From: DASPTB01 sp035623615
GTDB taxonomy: Bacteria; Actinomycetota; UBA4738
Length of the DNA stretch: 10,826 nucleotides
NCBI GenBank assembly: GCA_035623615.1
Contig: DASPTB010000073.1
Location: 1-10,826 of the forward strand
Reading direction: 5' to 3'
Numbering within the stretch: position 1 is the stretch's first letter; each line of letters starts with the position of its first letter. Made by a program: the position numbers and the translations under genes. The notes under the pieces were generated by a model. That model searched no databases, had not been told where the DNA came from, and was given only the letters and a program-made list of their open reading frames with translations. This document shows, piece by piece, positions 5,309 through 10,826 of the stretch.

Positions 5309-5730
5309 GTGAGTGCTTCTTCCGCGGTGGTCGGCGCACCGGGGTCGAACATGCGGACGGAGACGGGGATGCTGCCCCTCGAAAGGATTTCCTGCCCCCA
5401 GCGGCGGAGCAGCGGTAGGTGCTCCTCACGGGCGCGGGCGAACACCGAGACCTGGCCGAAGGGTTCGGTCGGCCCGTAGAACATGCAGATGGTCTGCCGC
5501 CCGGGGTAGTAGCCGATATCGCCGGGCTTGACCCAGAAGACCTCGTTCTGAGGGTTCTCGAAGAACGGGACCATCACGATCAGCTCATCGCCGGCGAACT
5601 TCGCGTGCACCGCGAACGAGTCGACCGGGAGGGCATCGGCCATGCGCGAGGCAACGCGAGGGGCGACGTCGTCGAGGAGGTCGCAGACGACGCGGTCGTT
5701 GCCGACGATGACTTCGAAGGCTCGCGACAT
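5305..5730 (-). CDS. Cyclophilin-like DUF3830-type protein
   Basis: A 141-residue soluble protein with no signal peptide. Its pattern matches the cyclophilin-like DUF3830 group: an early VCDLLDDVAPRVAS segment (residues 15-28), VHAKFAGDELIVMVPF (41-56), then KPGDIGYYPGRQTICMFYGP (68-87) and a C-terminal FGQVSVFAR strand. Members have a small beta-barrel and often sit beside metabolic operons; their biochemical role is not established. I chose the ATG at 5730, with GGAG just upstream. The frame stays open to 5889, but the added residues are low-complexity and Arg/Ala-rich, with no similarity to the fold. The stop overlaps the start of the 243-residue protein, so the two are likely co-expressed. 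No encapsulation helix is visible. It might bind a pathway intermediate or assist the partner protein (inference). Confidence 0.78.
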   Translation of the reverse strand: MSRAFEVIVGNDRVVCDLLDDVAPRVASRMADALPVDSFAVHAKFAGDELIVMVPFFENPQNEVFWVKPGDIGYYPGRQTICMFYGPTEPFGQVSVFARAREEHLPLLRRWGQEILSRGSIPVSVRMFDPGAPTTAEEALT

Positions 5731-5799
5731 GTCTCCGACAGACTCGGCTCCGGCGCCGCGCCGCTCAACGGACGGTCGCGCCAGACCTGCGAAGCGGGC

Positions 5800-5830
5800 G
5801 TGTGCGGCCGGCAGCGAGCGCCTCGCACAC
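5800..5830 (-). repeat. Inverted repeat in the kinase/DUF3830 intergenic gap
   Basis: Within the 177-base gap 5731-5907, the perfect 7-base arms GTGTGCG (5800-5806) and CGCACAC (5824-5830) enclose 17 bases that can add a short inner GGC/GCC stem. No T-tract follows on the minus strand, so it is not a standard intrinsic terminator. It may be an operator, an mRNA processing hairpin, or chance in GC-rich DNA. I see no convincing sigma-70 promoter boxes in the gap. Confidence 0.3.
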
Positions 5831-5907
5831 CTCAGGGGAGTCGAGATGTGCGCCCGGCCCACTCCTCGGTGGCCGGCGGCGTACCCCACCTTCGGTGTCG
5901 CCGGACC

Positions 5908-7002
5908 CTAGCTCGGAGCTGTCAGGAGCTCCCGTGTCTGGCGAACCACGATCCGTTCCTCGTCGGTCGGGAGGACCCAGATCGTCGCGGGCGCGCCGTC
6001 GGGGCTGATGCGGGCCTCGCCGGCGGCATCCGCGTTGCGCTCCGCGTCGAGCTCGATGCCGAGGAAGCCGAGCCCGTCGCAGATTCGGGTGCGGAGCCCC
6101 GGCGAATGCTCGCCCATCCCGCCCGAGAATGCGACCGCGTCCACGCCGCCGAGCGCCGCCGCCAGCGCGCCGATCGCCTTACGCGCCGCGTACGCGAACG
6201 CGCGCAGGGCGAACGACGCGCCCTCATGCCCGTCGGCCTCCGCGGCCTCGAGGTCCTGCAGGTCGCCCGACAGGCCCGAAAGGCCGTGCAGCCCCGCCTG
6301 TGACGCAAGCGCGCCGGCCGCCTGTTGCACGTCGACGCCGCCCGCCGCGAGGTGCGCGACCGCGAACGCGTCGAGATCCCCGACGCGCTCGGCCTGCGGA
6401 AGTCCCGACTGCGGCGAGAATCCCATGGACGCGTCGACCGACGCGCCGTCGCGGATCGCGCAGATCGACGACGACCCGCCGAGGTGGCAGGAGAGAACGC
6501 GCCGCGCATCCGGCTCGAGAACGGCCATCCGCTCCGCGATGAAACGGTGGGACGCCCCGTGAAAACCATAGCGGCGCAGACCGTATCGCTCCTCCCATCC
6601 GGCGGGGACGGCGAGCGTGCGGGCCTCGGGACTCCACGTCCTGTGGAAGCCGGTCTCGAACGAGCCGACCTGCGGCACGTCCGGGAGGACATGCCGCAGG
6701 TGCTCGATGGCGAGCAGATAGGGGGGGTTGTGCGCCGGCGCCGCTGCCGCGAACCGCCGCAGCGCCGCCAGCGCGCGCTCGTCGAGGAGCACGCACCCCG
6801 TCACGTCGCCCCCGTGGACGACCTTGAAAGCGATCGCGGCGACGTCGGCGAGTTGCGGCCGCAGCTGCGAGATCATCTCGTCGAGCGCGGCGGCGAGGTC
6901 GGTGACCCGGCCGGCGCCGCCGCGCTCGATGGGCGCGTCGCCGTCGCCGTACAGCGCGTACTTCAGCGACGTGCTCCCGACGTTGACGACAAGGATCGTC
7001 AC
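5908..7002 (-). CDS. ackA: Acetate/propionate-kinase-family enzyme, BMC-associated subfamily
   Basis: A 364-residue ASKHA-fold kinase that would convert acyl-phosphate plus ADP to the free acid plus ATP, the last step after PduL. Family marks are VVNVGSTSLKYAL at residues 5-17, KVVHGG at 60-65, HNPPYL at 91-96, FETGFH at 115-120, RYGFHGASH at 144-152, CHLGGSSS at 172-179, RVGDLD at 206-211, FSGGMGEHS at 292-300, and the late TDEER at 346-350. It is shorter than typical AckA (about 400 residues). Several normally invariant sites differ: Arg to Lys in the VVHGG motif, Asp to Glu in the FDTAFH motif, and Asn to Gly in HLGNG. Similar HLGGSSS versions occur, from memory, in kinases of PVM-type loci. 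The start is a GTG at 7002, 40 bases after lutC. Whether it uses acetyl-, propionyl- or lactyl-phosphate is unknown. Confidence 0.9.
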   Translation of the reverse strand: MTILVVNVGSTSLKYALYGDGDAPIERGGAGRVTDLAAALDEMISQLRPQLADVAAIAFKVVHGGDVTGCVLLDERALAALRRFAAAAPAHNPPYLLAIEHLRHVLPDVPQVGSFETGFHRTWSPEARTLAVPAGWEERYGLRRYGFHGASHRFIAERMAVLEPDARRVLSCHLGGSSSICAIRDGASVDASMGFSPQSGLPQAERVGDLDAFAVAHLAAGGVDVQQAAGALASQAGLHGLSGLSGDLQDLEAAEADGHEGASFALRAFAYAARKAIGALAAALGGVDAVAFSGGMGEHSPGLRTRICDGLGFLGIELDAERNADAAGEARISPDGAPATIWVLPTDEERIVVRQTRELLTAPS

Positions 7003-7042
7003 GGCGGGGTCGCGGCCGTCCGGCGCGCGCCGTCCACTCGGC

Positions 7043-7678
7043 TCACTCCTCGCGCACCACGAGGGCCGTCATGCTCTTCGGCCCGTGTACGCCGCGCACC
7101 AACTGCAGCTCGATGTCGGTCGTCCGTGACGGACCGGTCACGAGCACCGCCGCGTTCGCCTCCCGCAGCTGCTCGCCAAGGACGTCGAACAGCTCCTCGA
7201 ACCCCGGCACCAGCGCGGCCTCGTGCAGGATCGCCACGTGCGCAGGCGGCAGCAGGCTGGCGATGCGGGGCGACGCCGGGGTCGCGCGCAGTAGGACCGA
7301 GCCGGTCGAGCACACGCCCACCACGCCGCCCGTGACCCCGAGGTCGGCCGAGGCGGCAGCTTCCCGCGACACGGGCGCGGCAGCACATCCGGCGTCCGCC
7401 AATCCGCGGTCGATGCGCTCGCGGAACTCGGCGACGTCATCGCTCACGACGGCGGTCGATGCGCTCGCCTCGACCGCCGCCTCGTAGACCTCGGCCGACA
7501 GGTCCTGGCGGCTCACCCACCGCGCCGTCCCACCCGCCTTCTCGAGCTCCTCGGCGAACCGGTCGAAGAGCCGCCCGTCGCCGGACGCAGGCGTCTGCGG
7601 GTGGACGTCGGGGAGCGGCGCCGGCGCGACGCCGGCGAGGCCCGAGCGCACGCGGGCAAGAAACGCGTCAGCGTCCAT
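7043..7678 (-). CDS. lutC: LutC, lactate utilization protein C (LUD domain)
   Basis: A 211-residue LUD-domain subunit of the LutABC L-lactate oxidation complex. The C-terminal half carries the family marks: a TGG-VCSTGSV segment at about 116-128 (the usual A-E-TGS position), the HVAILHEAALVP strand near 147-158, TGPSRTTDIE at 181-190, and GVHGP at 196-200. The N-terminal half is a helical region typical for LutC. It starts at the ATG at 7678, inside the 3' end of lutB with an 11-base overlap, and stops 40 bases before the kinase gene. In Bacillus-type systems LutC is needed with LutA and LutB for lactate oxidation to pyruvate, but its exact chemistry is not settled. Confidence 0.93.
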   Translation of the reverse strand: MDADAFLARVRSGLAGVAPAPLPDVHPQTPASGDGRLFDRFAEELEKAGGTARWVSRQDLSAEVYEAAVEASASTAVVSDDVAEFRERIDRGLADAGCAAAPVSREAAASADLGVTGGVVGVCSTGSVLLRATPASPRIASLLPPAHVAILHEAALVPGFEELFDVLGEQLREANAAVLVTGPSRTTDIELQLVRGVHGPKSMTALVVREE

Positions 7679-9104
7679 CCGCGGCTCCTGGTTCCCGGCG
7701 GTGCCCGGTCCGCTTCCACCGCTCTCGGAACGTCCGGGACGCGATGGGCGGAAGGTCGCGGCCGCTCGTCCATCGCGACAAGGGAAAGGGTGCGCGCCGG
7801 ATGCGGCCGCCGCGCGCGAACAGCGCCTGCCCGGCGCGTCCGAACCGGGCGGCGAGCCGGTACGACCACGGCCGGCTCCAGACGGCGCTCCACGTTCGGA
7901 AGGCGGACCGCTCCGCCGCGCCGGCGCGCTCCCGCGCGACGTCGCGGCGGAGCGACAGCAGGTGCTCGTGCAAGGGGATGCGAACCGGGCACACGTCGGT
8001 GCACGCGGCGCACAGCGACGATGCGTACGGCAGGTCTCCGGCCCGTTCGAACCCGTCGAGCAGCGGCGTCAGCACGGCCCCGATCGGACCCCCGTAGACG
8101 GTTCCGTACCCGTGCCCGCCCACCTGCCGGTAGACGGGGCAGACGTTCTGGCACGCGCCGCACCGGATGCAGTGCAGGACCGATCGGTACTCGGTGCCGA
8201 GGAGGCGCGAACGCCCGTTGTCGAGGATGACGACGTGCACCTCGTCCGGGCCGTCGACGTCGTCCGGACCCCGCGGCCCGCCGATCACGTTGAGGTACGC
8301 CGTCACCCGCTGGCCGGTCGCGCTCCCCGTCAGGAGCGGCAGCATCACGGCGAGCTCGCGGAACGAGGGGACGATGCGCTCCATCCCCATGAGCGCGACG
8401 TGCACCTTGGGCAGCGTCGAGCACATGCGCCCGTTGCCCTCGTTCGTGACGATCACGAACGCGCCGGCGTCGGCGACCGCGAAGTTCACGCCGGTGATCC
8501 CGACCTCGGCCGACAGGAACCGGTCGCGGAGCAGTTCGCGCGCGAACCGTGTCAGCTCGGGCGGGTCCGCCGGCAGGTCCGTGTGGTGCACGTCGTTGAA
8601 CAGCTCCGCGATCTCGTCTCGCTTCTTGTGGATCGCCGGGACGATGATGTGCGACGGTGGCTCGTGCGCGATCTGGACGATGTACTCGCCGAGGTCGGTC
8701 TCGACGACGTCGACGCCGTCGGCCTCCAGGGCGTGGTTCAGGCCGATCTCCTCCGACGCCATGGACTTCCCCTTGGCCACGCGCGTCGCGCCGTGGTCCC
8801 GGATGACCCCACGGACGTACTCCACAGCCTCCGCGCCGTCCGCGGCGAAGAACACCTTCACGCCGCGCGCCTCCGCGGCCTCCGCGAACTGCGCGAGATA
8901 GCTGTCCAGGCGCGCCACCGTGTGGGCGCGGATCGCCTCCCCGGCGGCGCGCATGGCCTCGAGGTCCGCGCCGGCGAACGCGTTCGCGCGGTTGAGGACG
9001 AAGCGGTCCATCGCCGAACCGATCGCCCGGCGCAGTCCGGGCTTCTCGAGCTGCACGTGCGCGAGCTCGGCGAACGTTCCCGCGCGCTCGTCGCCGGCGG
9101 TCAT
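7668..9104 (-). CDS. lutB: LutB, iron-sulfur lactate utilization subunit
   Basis: A 478-residue protein of normal LutB length that joins an N-terminal LUD domain to a C-terminal ferredoxin-like domain. The LUD part includes KGKSMASEEIGLN (111-123), ETDLGEYIVQ (135-144), a THI-like HIIVPAIHKKRDEIA stretch (152-166), and GITGVNFAVADAGAFVIVTNEGN at about 202-224. Two [4Fe-4S] motifs follow: CIRCGACQNVCP (Cys312, 315, 318, 322) and CAACTDVCP (Cys365, 368, 372). It probably passes electrons from lactate oxidation toward the respiratory chain in the cytoplasm. The ATG at 9104 forms an ATGA overlap with the lutA stop. The frame stays open far upstream, but that sequence is the antisense-frame shadow of lutA. 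The last 75 residues are Arg-rich and poorly conserved. Confidence 0.94.
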   Translation of the reverse strand: MTAGDERAGTFAELAHVQLEKPGLRRAIGSAMDRFVLNRANAFAGADLEAMRAAGEAIRAHTVARLDSYLAQFAEAAEARGVKVFFAADGAEAVEYVRGVIRDHGATRVAKGKSMASEEIGLNHALEADGVDVVETDLGEYIVQIAHEPPSHIIVPAIHKKRDEIAELFNDVHHTDLPADPPELTRFARELLRDRFLSAEVGITGVNFAVADAGAFVIVTNEGNGRMCSTLPKVHVALMGMERIVPSFRELAVMLPLLTGSATGQRVTAYLNVIGGPRGPDDVDGPDEVHVVILDNGRSRLLGTEYRSVLHCIRCGACQNVCPVYRQVGGHGYGTVYGGPIGAVLTPLLDGFERAGDLPYASSLCAACTDVCPVRIPLHEHLLSLRRDVARERAGAAERSAFRTWSAVWSRPWSYRLAARFGRAGQALFARGGRIRRAPFPLSRWTSGRDLPPIASRTFRERWKRTGHRREPGAADGR

Positions 9105-9850
9105 GTCGCCGCGCGCTCCAGGCCCGCCGCCGACGCCAGCAGCGAGGCGACGTGCATCGTCGCGATGTCGGCGCGGCTGCGCGCGAGGCGCCCCGCCATG
9201 TGCATCAAGCATCCCGCGTCGCCGGCGACGACCGTGCTTGCGCCGGTCGCGTCGATCTGCGCGGCCTTGTCGTCGGCCATCGCGACCGCGACCTCGGGGA
9301 GCCGGACCGAGAACGTCCCGCCGAAGCCGCAGCACGCGTCCGGCCTCGCCATCTCCACCAGCTCGAGGCCGTCGATGCCCGACAGGAGCTGCCGACCCTG
9401 GCCGCGAAGCCCCAGCTCGCGGAGCCCGTGGCACGCGTCGTGGTAGGTCACGCGCCCCTCCCACCGGCCCTCGAGGCGGTCGAGCCCGAGGTGGTCCACC
9501 AGGTACTCGGTCAGCTCGAAGGTTCGCCCGGCGAGGTCGCGCGCGCGCCGCTCCTCGGGCTCGCCGGCGAACAGGTGGGGATAGGAGACGCGAAGCATCG
9601 CCGCGCACGAGCCCGACGGCGACACGACCGCGTCGAAGCCCTCGAACGCCCGAAGCGTCACGCGACCGAGCCGGCGCGCGTCGTCGACGAAGCCGGCGTT
9701 GAACGGGGGCTGCCCGCAACAGGTCTGCCCGGCTGGGAACGCCACGTCCGCGCCCGCGTGCCGCAGGAGCGCGACGCTCGCCTCGCCTACCTCGGGATAC
9801 AGCAGGTCGACGAGGCAGGTGACGAACAGCGCCACGCGCGCCGGCGGCAT
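9101..9850 (-). CDS. lutA: LutA, two-CCG-domain (Fe-S) oxidoreductase subunit
   Basis: A 249-residue protein with two cysteine-rich CCG domains, as in LutA, GlpC and heterodisulfide reductase HdrB. The first domain shows Cys12, QTCCGQPPFN (Cys44, Cys45) and SGSCAAM (Cys82). The second shows YHDACHGLRELG (Cys140), DACCGFGGTFSVR (Cys173, Cys174) and GDAGCLMHM (Cys214). The size and the neighbouring LUD-domain partners identify it as LutA of the LutABC L-lactate dehydrogenase complex. It starts at the ATG at 9850, nine bases after the glutamate-synthase-like gene stops, and overlaps lutB by 4 bases, so the three lut genes are translationally coupled. Glycolate oxidase GlcF or an Hdr-like subunit is the alternative, made unlikely by lutB and lutC. 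Confidence 0.94.
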   Translation of the reverse strand: MPPARVALFVTCLVDLLYPEVGEASVALLRHAGADVAFPAGQTCCGQPPFNAGFVDDARRLGRVTLRAFEGFDAVVSPSGSCAAMLRVSYPHLFAGEPEERRARDLAGRTFELTEYLVDHLGLDRLEGRWEGRVTYHDACHGLRELGLRGQGRQLLSGIDGLELVEMARPDACCGFGGTFSVRLPEVAVAMADDKAAQIDATGASTVVAGDAGCLMHMAGRLARSRADIATMHVASLLASAAGLERAAT

Positions 9851-9859
9851 GGTCGCATC

Positions 9860-10826
9860 CTACCGGTGGCCACCTCCCGCGGGCGGCGGCTGCGCCCACG
9901 GGAGGTTCAGCCCGTCGGTGCCGACGAGCGGGACGCCCGTGATGAGCGCCGTCTGCAGGTCGAGCGACCGAAGATCCTCGGGCTCGAGGTCGTGCACGTC
10001 GGCCTTCCCACAGGCGCGCGCGAGCATCTGGATCTCCATCACCATCGACCGCAGGAAGTTCGTGACGCGCTCGGCGGCCTCGTCGACCGGCAGCCGCTCG
10101 ATGAGCTCCTCGTCCTGGGTCGTGATGCCGACGGGGCAGCCGCCCGTGTGGCAGTGATGGCAGAATCCCGGCTCGGTGCCGAGGCGCTCGTAGTCCTCGC
10201 GATGGACGTCCTTGTTGCAGTTGAGGGCGATGAGGGCGGCCGTCCCGATCCCGACCGCGTCGGCGCCGAGCGCGATCGCCTTGGCCGCGTCGACGCCGCC
10301 GCGGATGCCGCCCTGGATCACGAGCTGCACCTCGCCGTAGAGGCCGATCTCCTCGAGCGCGCGCCTCGCCTCCACGACCGCGGCGATCGTCGGAATGCCG
10401 GTGTGGTCGAACAGCACCTCGGGGGAGGCGCCGGACGCGCCCTCCATGCCGTCGATCACGATGACGTCGGCGCCCGCCTTGGCCGCGAGCTTCACGTCGT
10501 CGCGCACGCGGCACGCGCCGATCTTCACGTAGACGGGGACACGGCCCTCGGTCGCCTCGCGCACTTCCTCGATCTTGATGACGAGGTCGTCCGCGCCGGT
10601 GAAGTCGGGGTGGCGAACCGGCGATCGCTGGTCGACGCCGAGGGGGAGGGTCCGCATGCGGGCCACCTCCTCGGACACCTTCATCCCGAGCAGCACGCCT
10701 CCTGTCCCCGGCTTCGCTCCCTGCCCCACCACGATCTCGACGGCTTCGGCCTGCCGCATGTGCTCGGGGTTGTTTCCGTAGTGGCTCGGGCAGATCTGGT
10801 ACACGAGCGTCTTCGAGTTCTCGCGC
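9860..10826 (-). CDS. Glutamate-synthase-like FMN/Fe-S protein (GltB central domain, GlxD/MgsC type), 5' end missing
   Basis: The last 321 residues of a protein whose start lies beyond the window. It matches the FMN-binding synthase domain of glutamate synthase. Marks, numbered from the first residue at 10804, include SHYGNNPEH (7-15), VGQGAKPGTGGVLLG (26-40), SPVRHPDF (61-68), YVKIGACR (92-99), IDGMEGASGASP (117-128), and IQGGIRGGVDAAKAIALGADAVGIG across 163-187. The [3Fe-4S] cysteines are in CHHCHTGGCPVGITTQ (Cys215, 218, 223). Stand-alone proteins of this kind are known as GlxD or MgsC, a subunit of N-methylglutamate synthase, and as archaeal-type GOGAT subunits. Its link to the BMC is unclear. 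It lies nine bases upstream of lutA on the same strand and may head the transcript or belong to a separate nitrogen-related operon. The C-terminal 12 residues are Pro/Gly-rich. Confidence 0.88.
   Translation of the reverse strand, partial: RENSKTLVYQICPSHYGNNPEHMRQAEAVEIVVGQGAKPGTGGVLLGMKVSEEVARMRTLPLGVDQRSPVRHPDFTGADDLVIKIEEVREATEGRVPVYVKIGACRVRDDVKLAAKAGADVIVIDGMEGASGASPEVLFDHTGIPTIAAVVEARRALEEIGLYGEVQLVIQGGIRGGVDAAKAIALGADAVGIGTAALIALNCNKDVHREDYERLGTEPGFCHHCHTGGCPVGITTQDEELIERLPVDEAAERVTNFLRSMVMEIQMLARACGKADVHDLEPEDLRSLDLQTALITGVPLVGTDGLNLPWAQPPPAGGGHR

Noticed and set aside
3743..5479. A 578-codon plus-strand open frame opposite pduL and the 243-residue protein gene.
   Set aside because: Same reasoning: Arg/His-rich, low-complexity translation with no family motif, fully covered by supported minus-strand genes.
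5731..5889. A 53-residue N-terminal extension of the DUF3830-type protein, from an ATG at 5889.
   Set aside because: The extension is low-complexity, Arg/Ala-rich and unlike the fold. The ATG at 5730 has GGAG upstream and gives a normal domain boundary.
5908..7002. Possibility that the kinase is a degenerate pseudogene because of the altered motifs and short length.
   Set aside because: The frame is intact, the other catalytic motifs are preserved, and the substitutions form a coherent pattern that I recall from other BMC-locus kinases.
7701..9446. A 581-codon plus-strand open frame opposite lutB and lutA.
   Set aside because: Antisense shadow of the well-conserved lut genes; no domain recognised.
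7668..10514. A 948-codon minus-strand frame that could suggest a giant LutB fusion.
   Set aside because: The first half is an out-of-frame reading of lutA and the glutamate-synthase-like gene. LutB has a normal start and length from 9104.

Overview
The window is one continuous bacterial metabolosome (bacterial microcompartment, BMC) gene cluster. Every credible gene lies on the minus strand and is read from right to left. The DNA is very GC-rich, GTG starts are common (at least six), and genes are tightly packed with ATGA, GTGA or TGATG start/stop overlaps. This fits a high-GC free-living bacterium. The sequence alone does not fix the phylum; an actinobacterial, acidobacterial or similar high-GC lineage is a guess only.

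Layout in transcription order (high to low coordinates). (1) 10826-9860: the 3' part of an FMN- and Fe-S-binding glutamate-synthase-like protein, cut by the window edge. (2) 9850-7043: lutA, lutB and lutC, the three-subunit iron-sulfur L-lactate oxidation complex. (3) 7002-5908: an atypical acetate/propionate-kinase-family enzyme. (4) 5907-5731: a 177-base gap, the only sizeable one in the window. (5) 5730-4577: a cyclophilin-like DUF3830-type protein overlapping an unrecognised 243-residue protein. That protein starts with an encapsulation-peptide-like helix and carries a CxxCGxC motif. (6) 4564-3124: PduL phosphotransacylase with a Cys-motif N-terminal extension, then two BMC-H hexamer shell genes. 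(7) 3114-1241: CoA-acylating aldehyde dehydrogenase with an encapsulation peptide, then a small modular BMC-associated protein. (8) 1239-91: four BMC-P (pentamer vertex) genes in tandem, each overlapping the next by 4 bases. (9) 61-1: the N-terminus of a lactate/malate-dehydrogenase-like Rossmann protein, cut by the window edge.

How the genes may work together (inference). The aldehyde dehydrogenase, PduL and kinase form the standard aldehyde to acyl-CoA to acyl-phosphate to acid + ATP core inside a BMC-H/BMC-P shell. The hallmarks of lactate/malate dehydrogenase, PduL, two BMC-H, several BMC-P and aldehyde dehydrogenase resemble Planctomycetes/Verrucomicrobia-type (PVM) metabolosomes, which process lactaldehyde from fucose or rhamnose. 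If lactaldehyde is also the substrate here, the product is lactate, and the co-directional LutABC would oxidise L-lactate to pyruvate. No aldolase, diol dehydratase or lyase that makes the aldehyde is in the window, so the substrate is not proven. No BMC-T shell gene is seen either.

The most novel content is the pair at 5730-4577, especially the 243-residue candidate cargo protein. Its CxxCGxC motif is matched in the N-terminal extension of the neighbouring PduL.
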